Below, piece by piece: positions 31,268 to 40,885 of a stretch of 64,000 nucleotides of DNA (position 1 is the first letter of the stretch; each line of letters opens with the position of its first letter). The stretch is from Rhypophila decipiens (lineage: Eukaryota; Ascomycota; Sordariomycetes; Sordariales; Naviculisporaceae). Location of the stretch: positions 124,001 to 188,000 of the forward strand of contig MU858084.1 of the NCBI GenBank assembly GCA_033297075.1, read 5' to 3'. The notes under the pieces are model-generated. The model saw only the letters and a list, made by a program, of their open reading frames with translations, was not told the origin of the DNA and did no database searches. Made by a program: the position numbers and the translations under genes.

Positions 31268-31980
31268 CGATGAACAAGCGTTCATCTTGGTCCTTGACGG
31301 TCCCAAGGAAGCAAGTGCGGGAACCAGTGTTTCACGTTAGGGACATTTTGGGTCGATGAACAAGCGTTCATCTTAGTCCTTGACGGTCCAGAAGGAAGCA
31401 AGTGCGAGAACTAGTGTTCTACGTCAACAACATTTCAGAATGTGAAGTGTTGGTCGATGAACAAGCGTTCATCTTTGGTTGCTGATGGTCCAAAGGAAGC
31501 AAGTGCGAGAACTAGTGCTCTACATTAGGGACATTTGGGTCGATGAACAAGCGTTCATCATTGGTCGTTGAGGGTCCTAAGGAAGCAAGCGCGGGAGCCA
31601 GTGTTCCACGTCGACGACATTTCAGAGTGAATGTGTGGGTCGATGAACAAGCGTTCATCTTTGGTCGTTGATGGTCCCAAGGAAGCAAGTGCGAGAACCA
31701 GTGTTCTACGTCAACGACATTTCAGAATGTGAAGTGTTGGTCGATGAACAAGCGTTCATCTTTGGTCGCCGATGGTCCCAAGGAAGCAAGCGCGGGAGCC
31801 AGTGTTCCACGTCAGCGACAGTTCAAAGTGGATGAGCAAGTGTTCACCGCTCGTCATCGTCGGGAATCCAAAGGACGCAAGTGCGGAAACAAGTGTTTCT
31901 TGTCGACGATGCTCCTTGTGCCAGTCCACGGCGCCCACTCCCAGGGAGCAAGTGCGAAAGCAAGTGCTTGACGTCGATGG
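31268..31980 (+). repeat. Tandem array of hairpin-forming 86-101 base units
   Basis: Full copies start at 31268, 31354, 31455, 31541, 31641 and 31742. A decayed copy begins near 31830 and a fragment near 31946. Copy lengths are 86, 101, 86, 100, 101 and about 88. All six full copies keep GATGAACAAGCGTTCATC unchanged, a perfect 7-base-pair stem with an AAGC loop. Each copy also has a second hairpin (AGAAC-CAGT-GTTCT in copy 5, GGAGC-CAGT-GTTCC in copies 4 and 6). An enclosing stem is also present (GTCGTTGA at 31664 with TCAACGAC at 31711 in copy 5). Lengths are not multiples of three, so it does not encode a protein repeat. I do not recognise the sequence. Confidence 0.85.
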
Positions 31981-32312
31981 AACAAGGCCATTTTCAGCCT
32001 AGCGGTTATCTGGGATAAACAGGTCTTGGATAATCGCCAGGATGAAGCGGCCTCGCTGTGCCTACGGGTGTGCCATTTATTGGTCGTCAGGGGGGTGAGA
32101 GCACTGGTCAGAACGGTCTTGGAATCAGCGATAAGACCAGGCCTTGGGATTAGGTTTGTTTGGGTGGGGTTGCCCTTCTGCTTTTAGTCAAACTCTTTCT
32201 CGTTGCACTTTGGATACTCGCCTTTATTTCATACATGTATCTCAAGGTTTCATTACAGACATTTCGTTCCGTTCTAGTTGCAATTGCCACGATTTGGCGG
32301 CATCCTCATTCC
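31981..32312. other. Gap between the array and the methyltransferase gene
   Basis: 3' flank of the array and of the convergent methyltransferase gene. Nothing recognised; a short TTATC-TGG-GATAA inverted repeat lies near 32009. Confidence 0.4.
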
Positions 32313-33215
32313 TCACAGATTGGCAGCGCCCTTGCTAACGATCAAAACCCGAAAGTGCCCTCCGATATCGTCGAAATAACGATCCCAGAGCTTCGCATCC
32401 TCGCTATCGCCGTCAACTGCGACCGGTCGCGTAACCTCTCTCCACTCTAATTGGCCATACATGCCGCCCTTTCTCGCAGCTCGCTCGTACGCCTCCATAG
32501 GAAGGTGGTACGTCTCGAACTTGACAGTTTCTTTTCCTCCATCACCAAACATCCTCAACTCGACCTTCCAGCCACCGTCATCGTCGTCAAGCGGCTCGAT
32601 ATATCGCACGGAAAATTGCCATGGGGGCTGGCTCGTCTTGAGTTTCCTCACCCATTCCGCCGAGGCTGCGAGATGATCTTTCTTGACCGGCGGAGGTACG
32701 ATTCCAGCGAATATCCCATCTTCTGTGTTGAGGTTCGAAGATATCGTGAGAAACATCTTGGCTAATTCGTCTTCGGTGCGGGAGTAGTTGAGGAGCCAAG
32801 CACCGATTACTAGGTCGAACCCCTGGTCGTCGAGTTTGTCCATGGAGATGGCGTCGCCCACCACGAACTGGATCTTGTGCTCCAAGGATTCTGATCCGAA
32901 CATGGTGGATGTGATATCCTTGGCCGACTTGACCATAGCAGGCGAGATGTCAACCCCCACGACGGACGCGGCGCCCCATGACGAGACCAAATTCCGTGAG
33001 TAGTGGCCTGTTCCGCAGGCGAGGTCGAGAACCCGGGCCGTGCCGTTGCGCCTGTCGAGGTAAGGGGCTATCGCGGCATGGAGGTTAAAGGTCTCGACCC
33101 GTGAGATCGGAAGTTGCTTGACTTGCGAGTAGGAGGACCCTATCTTGTCGTACTGCAACTGCGACTGGTCGGCGGGCGAGGTGATATGGTTCTCGGATTC
33201 GTCAGGCAAGGCCAT
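32313..33215 (-). CDS. Class I SAM-dependent methyltransferase
   Basis: This intronless gene encodes 300 residues from an ATG at 33215. Motif I, RVLDLACGTGHYSRNL, lies near residues 61-77 and binds S-adenosylmethionine. The acidic end of strand 2 is VVGVDISPAMV, a motif II-like VVGDAISMD follows, and motif III is GFDLVIGAWLLNYSRTEDEL. The C-terminal half (FETYHLPMEAYERAARKGG) carries the variable substrate region of the UbiE/Methyltransf_25-type fold. No signal peptide or membrane helix is present, so it is cytosolic. The substrate (small molecule most likely) cannot be inferred; no biosynthetic core enzyme is adjacent. Confidence 0.87.
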   Translation of the reverse strand: MALPDESENHITSPADQSQLQYDKIGSSYSQVKQLPISRVETFNLHAAIAPYLDRRNGTARVLDLACGTGHYSRNLVSSWGAASVVGVDISPAMVKSAKDITSTMFGSESLEHKIQFVVGDAISMDKLDDQGFDLVIGAWLLNYSRTEDELAKMFLTISSNLNTEDGIFAGIVPPPVKKDHLAASAEWVRKLKTSQPPWQFSVRYIEPLDDDDGGWKVELRMFGDGGKETVKFETYHLPMEAYERAARKGGMYGQLEWREVTRPVAVDGDSEDAKLWDRYFDDIGGHFRVLIVSKGAANL

Positions 33216-34960
33216 CTTGCCAGCTCACCGAGCGACAAGATACTGGGCAAATTTAACAAATTGGATTCCTTAGCTGTTGTGTTATTTCTCGGCTTCCCAG
33301 CAGAAAGACGAATCCAAGTTCAGAGAACTGAAGCTGGCCACGAAATACCTGCCTCCTCCTTCCCCTCACGAAGTCAGACCATGGTCTATTGCATCCCGCA
33401 CGGCTGGGCAAAATGCTGATAAGCAATTCCCTGAAGTGCCCTGTTTGCACGGAATCCATGCAACCCCGATGCCTCAAAAAGAGTCCAAAGGAGGGTTACA
33501 CGACACATTAGGATATGCAGTTGGAGCGACGGCTTGCAGACAAAGCTGCAGGTTTGCAATCAGCAGACATTACATCAACACTTTGGTGATTGTCTTCTTT
33601 GAAGGCTCTCGACATACAGAAGGGATTAGAAGTTGTACTTGATCCGCCAAGGATGCACTGTCCAGATGCTGATGCTGATGCTGCTTTGGAGGACGCAGGA
33701 GATGATATAGATAACGGTTTGAGCAACAGTTGCCTAGAGGTCCTCGCCTTTATAATTTGTCCGGAACCTTTGGCAGTCTGAAACCAGGCAATTACCAATT
33801 GCGGAACACAGGTGACGATGATGAGCGGCTTTTTCGGACCTAGAAGGAGAAGAGTACCACCTATACATGTCGGATCGAGGTTACACATTGTCCCCCTCTC
33901 GTGAAATAAGCCGCATTTTGACGACAGTGATATACATAGATGCGGGATTACTATCAACAAGATTCTTTAGCTCTTTCCAGGCTCACCTTTGCCATTTTAG
34001 AAATATAGATGAGTAAATAGCGTCAAAGAATTCATTCTAGGCTGTTTGTACTGCACGTTCCTACTGACTTTCTGAGTTCAAGAGCAATAAGACCAGAACC
34101 ACAAGTATGAGAATCCTACAACTATTTTTTTTTTATCAATGTGCGAGTAGGCAGTCAAGTCCGATGGGATGGGCGGATCAGAAAAGGCGCACGGGTTGTT
34201 TATGGGATCCGGTGGTTCTCACTCACCCAATCCCGCAAAAGTCCGCAAAAGTCCGCAAGTCTCCGTCATCCTCCGCGGTGAGTGGTTGACCTTCAACTTT
34301 TAAGCGTTGTGTCAGGCCGGCCATATCTGACAAAGATCACAGATGGCCACATGGCTCAGTATCATGTCCAAATCGCCAAGTTATATCCAATATCTAGATT
34401 TCCCACATTTGCTGCACCAATCCATGGTTGATTAGGTATAAACGTCGCATAGGCCCATCATTTCGGCTATCAGTGTAACGACACTCTGCGAACAAGCCTC
34501 CAACGGCCCCTCTTCCTGGCAAGGTGCAGTCTGGACTCGCTTCGGTTTCGCTTTCGGTTTAGCAGCCGTGCTGTTGGCTCCCTTGTATCTTTAACAAACA
34601 TGTCAATTTCCGCCATCTTCGGGTTCAGCACGGCAAAATATGTCCAAGATGGGAGATGGCAAATGGGAACTTTGATGCACGGCCAAAGGATTGGAAGTTA
34701 TGCACCCTTCCCACCCTCCTCGGTGAAACATTTCCTCATTTTGATCCTCTCCGGGCACCACAGCAGAGGAGGGCTTGTTACTGCCGTATTGTACCGGTAT
34801 AGTACATACATGTACGTCATGGACCGCCCGCTAGCGCCGTCGGCTAGCCCCCGGGCCCTGGACTAGTACTGTACCCGTACACCCGTACGGATTCAAGGCC
34901 GTTTTATATCCAAGAATTCTTGTCCCTGCCAGGCGCCCCTACCGTTGTAGTTCTAAAACA
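33216..34960. other. 1.7 kb intergenic stretch, no gene seen
   Basis: Upstream region shared by the divergent methyltransferase and P450 genes. A 150-codon reverse frame at 33508-33960 has no family resemblance. A short direct repeat of AAGTCCGCAA occurs near 34235. Confidence 0.45.
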
Positions 34961-34968
34961 TATAAATA
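34961..34968 (+). promoter_or_regulatory. TATA box of the P450 gene
   Basis: TATAAATA, 99 bases before the ATG at 35060. Confidence 0.5.
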
Positions 34969-35059
34969 TCCGTTCAACCCCATCCCTCGACCAGCTTAAT
35001 TCCAACCTCACTCCAAGCCGCCGCATCACCGTCAGCTACCGCTACGAGCAACAGCCACG

Positions 35060-36751
35060 ATGCTCGCCCGCGTCCTGCTTGTGGGCATCCCCCTATTGGC
35101 AGTCTACATGTACCACCGCCTGCGCACCTACCGGTTCAGCAAATATGCCCACCTCCCACAGCTCAAGTCCTCGCTCGTATGGGGCCATCTCAAGGTGCTG
35201 CACCAGTACATCCGCGCATCTCTGCACCCGGACCAATCGGCCGACGAGATCTTTGCGCAAATGTGCCACGAGCTCTCCGATCCGCCCGTCTTTCTCGTCG
35301 ACCTCTGGCCCGTGTCCCGTCCCATGGCGATAGTCAGCAACCACGCCGTGGCCGAACAAATCTCGCGATCGACCAAAACGCACCCCTGGAGCTTGCCCAA
35401 GTCCCCTACAATGTCGGCGTTCAATTACCTCGTCGGTCCGAAATCGCTCCTCATGAAAAATGGGGCCGAATGGAAGACGTTTCGCAAGAGGTTCAACCCT
35501 GGTTTTGCACCGCACCATCTTATTTCTCTGTTGCCGTGCATCATCGACAAGACCGTGGTGTTTTTGCGGCATTTGGATAGTTATGCCGCTACGGGCGAGA
35601 GCTTTGAGTTCATGGAGCTGACCATCAATCTGACTTTTGATATCATCGGGGCCGTGGTCATGGATGAGGATTTCGAGGCCCAGGGCGGAGGAGACAGAAA
35701 GGGCGAGTTTATCGAGCTGTATGTCGAGTTGATTCAGAGCTATAGCATGCAGGACGAAGAGGTGAGGTTGCCCTGGTGGTTGACACCTGGAAAGATCATG
35801 AGGAGGCGCAGACTGGGCGGCAGGATTGACGAGATTCTTGGGGGCATGATTCGGCGGCAATTCGCCGAGCGAAAGAGACTTGGTGATGGCAAGGCCAAGT
35901 CGAGGAGTGTCTTGAGTCTTGGGCTGCAAGATGTGGATGAGCTGTCGGACGACTTGTTGAGCGTGACGGTGGATCAGATCAAGACGTTTCTGTTCGCTGG
36001 TCATGATACCACCAGTATTCTGCTTACCTGGATCTTTTACGAGCTGTCCCGGACACCAAGAGCCTTGAAGGCGGTGAGGGATGAGCTGGATGAGGTCTTT
36101 GGGACGGACCCGGACCCTAGAGTGGTGAGCGACAAGCTGCTGTCTGCCGACGGGGAAGAGTTGCTGAGCAGGATGAGTTACACCTCGGCCGTCATCAAGG
36201 AGATGTTGAGACTGCACCCGCCTGCTGGGTCGGCGAGATATTCGCCGGCTGGATCAGGATTCTCGGTCACTGACGACAAGGGCAATGTGATTCCTCTCGA
36301 TGATGCGGTCATATACCTTTGCCATCCGTTGATACAAAAGGATCAGTCCGTCTATGGGGAAACAGCTCATGAGTTTGTGCCCGAACGGTGGCTAGGGAAC
36401 AGCGATACCTCTGAGAGGACGAATGTTGACGAGAATGGTCATGATGGGGCCGCCAAGATTCCACCGGGCGCATGGCGTCCGTTTGAGCGCGGGCCGAGGA
36501 ATTGTATCGGTCAGGAACTGGCCAATATCGAGGCCAGAGTGATTATCGCCATGATCGCAAGACGTTACGACTTTACCAAGGTCGGACTGGGAGAATTGGC
36601 CCGAGATGAGAAAGGGAGGCCGATCCTGGATGAGAGGGGACAATACAAGGTGAAGGACGAGTTGTATAGCGTTCGGCAGATTACCTCCAAGCCGGCGGAT
36701 GGGGTCAGGATGAAGGCCAAGTTGACTGACCAGGCGGCGCCGCTTGAGTAA
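35060..36751 (+). CDS. Cytochrome P450, StcS/CYP59-like
   Basis: A single exon of 563 residues. The N-terminal segment ARVLLVGIPLLAVYMYH anchors it in the ER membrane. The I-helix oxygen-binding motif AGHDTTS is near residues 313-319, the ExxR motif (KEMLR) near 380, the PERW motif (FVPERWLG) near 440, and the heme-binding FERGPRNCIGQELA near 475 with its axial cysteine. The sequence around MSAFNYLVGPKSLLMKNGAE and the long loop before the heme motif match fungal P450s annotated as sterigmatocystin StcS-like (CYP59). Length is slightly above the usual 500-530 because of a polar insertion before the heme region and a Lys/Asp-rich tail. No aflatoxin or sterigmatocystin genes are nearby, so the substrate is unknown. 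Confidence 0.92.
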   Translation: MLARVLLVGIPLLAVYMYHRLRTYRFSKYAHLPQLKSSLVWGHLKVLHQYIRASLHPDQSADEIFAQMCHELSDPPVFLVDLWPVSRPMAIVSNHAVAEQISRSTKTHPWSLPKSPTMSAFNYLVGPKSLLMKNGAEWKTFRKRFNPGFAPHHLISLLPCIIDKTVVFLRHLDSYAATGESFEFMELTINLTFDIIGAVVMDEDFEAQGGGDRKGEFIELYVELIQSYSMQDEEVRLPWWLTPGKIMRRRRLGGRIDEILGGMIRRQFAERKRLGDGKAKSRSVLSLGLQDVDELSDDLLSVTVDQIKTFLFAGHDTTSILLTWIFYELSRTPRALKAVRDELDEVFGTDPDPRVVSDKLLSADGEELLSRMSYTSAVIKEMLRLHPPAGSARYSPAGSGFSVTDDKGNVIPLDDAVIYLCHPLIQKDQSVYGETAHEFVPERWLGNSDTSERTNVDENGHDGAAKIPPGAWRPFERGPRNCIGQELANIEARVIIAMIARRYDFTKVGLGELARDEKGRPILDERGQYKVKDELYSVRQITSKPADGVRMKAKLTDQAAPLE

Positions 36752-37853
36752 GGGGCGGGAAAGCACGGAAACGCAATGAAGAAACCATGTTGCAGTATAA
36801 AGAAATGAGATATTATGAGATCTTGTAATCTCTAGATGGGACCTTTCTAATTTTGGTGTCATTCTAGAAGAGCGGTACATCAGCGTGATGCAAAAAACGA
36901 CGAGGTAAACAGCTTAGAGCGGCGATAAAGTAAAGGTGAGTGTCGAGATATACATATCAAAAATGGACTCTACTGTAATTTCAGACGACGGTAAGGTCTG
37001 CATTCATCCATCATTCCGTCATCTAACATGTTAGCATCTGATATAAGAAGCGTGCGTCCCTTTCATGGGATCTTGATGCTAACGAGGTCCTTGAGAATGA
37101 CCCCGATTACCCCCACTCCAAAGCTTTGCATTTTACAGCCAGGAATTCTCAGATCCTAGTGCACTGTATGTACATAAGTAACCTTGATAGAGCACATGGC
37201 AATGACTTCTCAAAGGTACAGAACCAAGAAAAAAGGCCAATGACAGGCCCTGAAAATGTTCTCAAATCAGACCACTTTTGCATTCATTGATCGGTTACAG
37301 CTGACAAGGGAGCGGGAGAAAGGCGCACAGTGACATCACAGAGAATTGCAAATGACCTCGACAGGGCGTGGCCTTGCCCACCACTCACACACTGTATGTA
37401 ACCACTCGCTCGGGATATATGCCCTGGACCCCGAAAAGCGGTAAAGGTTGGGGCTCGATCCCATTGCCCCTCTTAATTTTTTTTCGGTCTACTTGAGACT
37501 CCCCGGGCATTTTTTCCCCAAATGTTCTTGTCAACTCGTCCAAGTTGGGGATCAGGAACCCCCTTTTGGGAAACATGCACGTGCATATAAATACCACACT
37601 GGTTTGTGACCATGCTTTGCTTTCAACACCACGACATCAGCATGATAGATGCAACAGACGCAGACGACGTGTTGAAGCCGAGATTGCGCACGTATCCGAG
37701 CACGACTGAAAGGACCAGACCTGCATCGTCGGCATTAGTGTAGCACCACCTCAACTCGGACCAACGTCGACGTCATTTTCGCACCAACACACCACCCCGG
37801 CATCTCCCCAGCCTTGTGCGAAAGCAGAACTGAAGAGATAGCAAAATTCCATC
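36752..37853. other. Intergenic stretch with a TATA-like box
   Basis: No gene seen. TATAAATA at 37586-37593 lies 261 bases before the ATG of the next gene and may be its core promoter, giving a long 5' leader. Confidence 0.45.
37586..37593 (+). promoter_or_regulatory. TATA-like box upstream of the 2EXR gene
   Basis: TATAAATA in GCATATAAATACC, 261 bases before the ATG at 37854. Confidence 0.4.
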
Positions 37854-39062
37854 ATGGACAGCGACTCCAAGCTCTGTGTGGTCGAGGCCGAGATTGGGCA
37901 GCTGAGCATCGCATCCACGACGGCGACCACCATGGCAGCCATGACCGCCAAGTCCGGAGCAGCCATAAAACTCCCCGAGCGAGTTGCCAGCGTAATCTCT
38001 TCTCTGCCGCCGGCAACAGCAACCGTGACAGTCACCATCCAAGAGCTTGTTGTTCCTTCACCGAAGCTAGAAGACACATGCCCAGAGATCCATCTGTCCA
38101 TTACTCCTGAGCCCGCAGCCGAATTCCACCTGTTCCCATTCCTCCCGGCCGAGTTGCGTCTCAAGATCTGGCACTTTTCTTTTCTCCTTGCGCCCAGGAC
38201 CATCGAGCTACACGCCCGAAGGACGCACTACGCGGCCGACGACGAGAACCATTACAGTGGCATTGGGTCCTTTGGTACATTCTCCCACTTTTCCCCTGCC
38301 CTGTCGTCCTCGGCGTCGTCTCTATCCAACCCGGCCGCAGCAGGCCCGCCGCCCAAATGGCAGTCCGAGTCGCGTAACCCGGCTGCTCTGTCCGTCTCGG
38401 CCGAGGCTCGCTGCGCTGCTCTGGAGTTCTATACTGTCCGTCTGCCGTTGGCGTATAACCCGGCCGACCATACCACTCATCCAACCGGCCATGGTAGCCG
38501 CGGTATTCCCGACAGTGGGAAAAGCGAATGGGACACGTGGACCCCCTCTTGGACCAAACAAGACGACATATTCGTCCGCGAGCAACCAGGCAACATGCTG
38601 TCGTCTTCTGACCGCGTCATCTACCTGAACCTCGAGACCGACACGGTCGTATTGCTGGGTGATCTGCATTTCGGCCGATTAAGCAGGTTGTTAAACTGGT
38701 TCAGGGATCAAAGTCAGCAACAGCAGAAACGACCGGGCAGACCAAAAGGAACAGGACTCAAACGGCTGGCTATGAGCGTTGCGCCTTTTTCGCATCAGGT
38801 GGGCGCCGCCACGCTCAGGGCCTTTGCCAGGACCGTGTTTGCCGACGTCGAGGAGTTTGTCTTGTTCATGTACATGGGGCGTGTTCCTCCCGAGGGGTGG
38901 GATGGCGGCCGGGTGGTCTTGGAAGATTGCAAGCGGGACGGTGACGAGTATCGCAGGTTTTTGATGGGGCGCGGAGGCCAGTTTCGAGAGGGCGGCGGTT
39001 GGATGGTTGTCGGCAAGAGTCCATTGCGCATGGTCGAGATTCGGTTCGAGGATGGCTGGTAG
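37854..39062 (+). CDS. 2EXR domain protein
   Basis: Single exon, 402 residues from ATG 37854. The 2EXR domain (PF20150) starts near residue 90 with FHLFPFLPAELRLKIWHFSF, its name-giving F..F..LP.E.R..IW pattern, and continues to residue 260 with NPAALSVSAEARCAALEFYT and VIYLNLETDTVVLLGDLHFG. The N-terminal 85 residues are Ser/Thr/Ala-rich and probably disordered. 2EXR proteins are numerous in ascomycetes and their function is unknown. No signal peptide or membrane helix is seen. Confidence 0.88.
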   Translation: MDSDSKLCVVEAEIGQLSIASTTATTMAAMTAKSGAAIKLPERVASVISSLPPATATVTVTIQELVVPSPKLEDTCPEIHLSITPEPAAEFHLFPFLPAELRLKIWHFSFLLAPRTIELHARRTHYAADDENHYSGIGSFGTFSHFSPALSSSASSLSNPAAAGPPPKWQSESRNPAALSVSAEARCAALEFYTVRLPLAYNPADHTTHPTGHGSRGIPDSGKSEWDTWTPSWTKQDDIFVREQPGNMLSSSDRVIYLNLETDTVVLLGDLHFGRLSRLLNWFRDQSQQQQKRPGRPKGTGLKRLAMSVAPFSHQVGAATLRAFARTVFADVEEFVLFMYMGRVPPEGWDGGRVVLEDCKRDGDEYRRFLMGRGGQFREGGGWMVVGKSPLRMVEIRFEDGW

Positions 39063-39288
39063 TCGTAATGCCCCTATTTCATGGTAAACAGCGCCCCTTC
39101 ACTTCCATGTCACAATCCCCGAGTCGCATGTTGGGCCAAATAAACAGCAATATGTATGCCAGCCAGCTTCTTCTATAGCCAAACCCATATATGGTACACA
39201 TTTATACATGAATCTGTATGATATTATTACAACGGAACGCCCGCCATGCGATGCCCTTGATTTCGTCTTTCTGTTGTGTTATTCAGCT

Positions 39289-40251
39289 TTATACACCTCC
39301 TAACCGTCTGATAATCTTTTCTCTGACCGCACGCTGTGCCACCTCGGCGCCGTGCTGCAGTGAGATCGCGCCGATGATGGCATACACGGCAGTGTTGAGG
39401 ACCACCGTGAGACCGGATCCTTCGAGATTTTCGGGCTGTTGGAGTCAAGTTAAGAATGTCAGTGGCCTGGTGTTGGCTAGGTCTCGATCCAGGTTCACGC
39501 ACCATCCGCGGCTTCCACCGTATCACACCCAGCATTCCTGCTTCAAGCGCCAGTTTCGCAACTTTGTCCTTCTCTATAATGTCCCGGGGCAGGCGAACGT
39601 TTAGCTTGTCGACGTTGGCCAAGGCCGGATGTTGATAGGGCTCGCGGCCGTGGGCATCGTGTACGGGTCTCTCGGTCGGGTCGATTGACGACACCAATAT
39701 CGCGCGTACGGACTCGAGGGCAAGTATTTGGCGACCTGAAACCCCGAGATTAGAGACTCTTCTTTGGCGACTTGAGCAGGGCCAGCAACGGTTCATAACG
39801 TACCGAAATATGCCAGTCTCGTGTTGAATCCTCTCCTGCCCTGGTCGAAGCTCTTGTGGGTAATAGCCAGCCACTTGACCTCGTCAGGCAGCACCTTTTC
39901 ACCGCCGCTTCCCAGTAATTTCCTGTACATGGCGTCTAATCGCTCTGGGTCCTCGTTGTTGTGCCAAACCGTCCTCCTTGGGTCCTTGGCCATGTTGAGC
40001 GAGAATCCGGCGCCCTTCATCCTCTCGGGTGTGTAGGACCATCTCGGCCGTTCTTTGGAAGCGTCGGAGGACGCAGCCTCTGCTTGTGTCGACTGGGTGA
40101 CGGCATCGTCGGAACTGGTAACGGGGGAGGATGTAAACCGGCGAATGGAAGCTGGGGTGAACTGTCGCGACAATGGTTGTGATGACCGACTACATTGCTG
40201 CAGCGCTTTACATGTCGACGCAAAAGCTGATCTCGACGAACTGGACGCCAT
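39289..40251 (-). CDS. Mitochondrial large ribosomal subunit protein mL57 (RNase III-like fold)
   Basis: Three exons: 40251-39804, 39735-39503 and 39435-39289, with introns of 68 bases (GTACGT...TTTCAG) and 67 bases (GTGCGT...AACAG). The product is 275 residues. The N-terminus is rich in Ser and Arg without acids, a mitochondrial presequence. The RNase III-like domain covers WLAITHKSFDQGRRGFNTRL and YFGRQILALESVRAILVSSI, and the protein ends in SLQHGAEVAQRAVREKIIRR. This matches fungal mL57/MRPL15-type proteins, which keep the RNase III fold as a structural part of the mitoribosome. It lies head to head with RTT109. Confidence 0.87.
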
Positions 40252-40885
40252 TGGAATGGCTGGCGGTTGAAATTGGCCCTAGGAAATGACGGGGATCGCT
40301 GATGTTGTAGCCCAGAGCGCCGACCTCATCGACCTTGAACAGCGGCCTCTCGGGTGGAATTTTTCGCGACGACAGACCTGAGCCAGCAGCTTTGGCAGGT
40401 TTCGGCCAATCATCGGGTAGAAATCTCCTGGAAGCGAGCTGGGTGCTTGGGGATGGTGGACCCACTGCTTCCAGGTCAGTGGGTCCCGGGGTGTGCATAG
40501 TCTCGGAAAAAACCACTCCCGTCACGCCCGGATTTCTGTGGAGACACTGAGAACGCGCTGCCGCGACTGCCACACGCGACACTCATTCCCGCGTCAATTA
40601 AACTCTTGATTGGCGTGCTTCACCAAGCTGATTGCAGCTGAAGCAGGGAGCCCCACCTTGTGATACAGCTCGCTTTTTGTATCGTAAGGATCCGTACGAA
40701 GTTCATTGGCGGGTTTACCTGGTTGCTCCCTTTCTCTCGACTTCATGTTGCTGCTTCCAGGTTCTCCCTTCAAACCCAGCCACAATTCAAAGCCCGCGCA
40801 TTCCAGGTTGCTTTGCCTACGCATCGTTGCTATGATTTTCCCATAATCACCATCGCGGATCTTTCTTTGCTTGGGCGTTGTCATC
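40252..40885. other. Shared promoter region of mL57 and RTT109
   Basis: 634 bases separate the two divergent ATGs. Frames on the reverse strand here (40208-40582, 40594-40956) run into the flanking genes and are not supported. Confidence 0.5.

Noticed and set aside
30977..31273. 98-codon frame through the palindrome (MGTFASPMPSF...)
   Set aside because: The ATG context is good, but the peptide is Arg/Ser-rich, resembles nothing and is explained by the palindrome; kept as an alternative only.
31268..31980. Tandem repeat read as a protein repeat or CRISPR array
   Set aside because: Unit lengths of 86, 100 and 101 shift the reading frame, and the repeats are contiguous with no unique spacers in a eukaryotic genome.
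33508..33960. 150-codon reverse frame
   Set aside because: No motif, no clear promoter, and no splice extension; probably chance.
35093..36217. 374-codon reverse frame
   Set aside because: It lies antisense to the P450 coding region and mirrors its codon bias; a shadow frame.
32313..36751. Biosynthetic cluster with the methyltransferase and P450
   Set aside because: No core enzyme or transporter lies between or beside them and the gap is 1.8 kb of non-coding DNA; co-location alone is not enough.
37440..37480. GGGGCTCGATCCCATTGCCCC as a tRNA T-arm
   Set aside because: No matching acceptor, D or anticodon arms are present around it.
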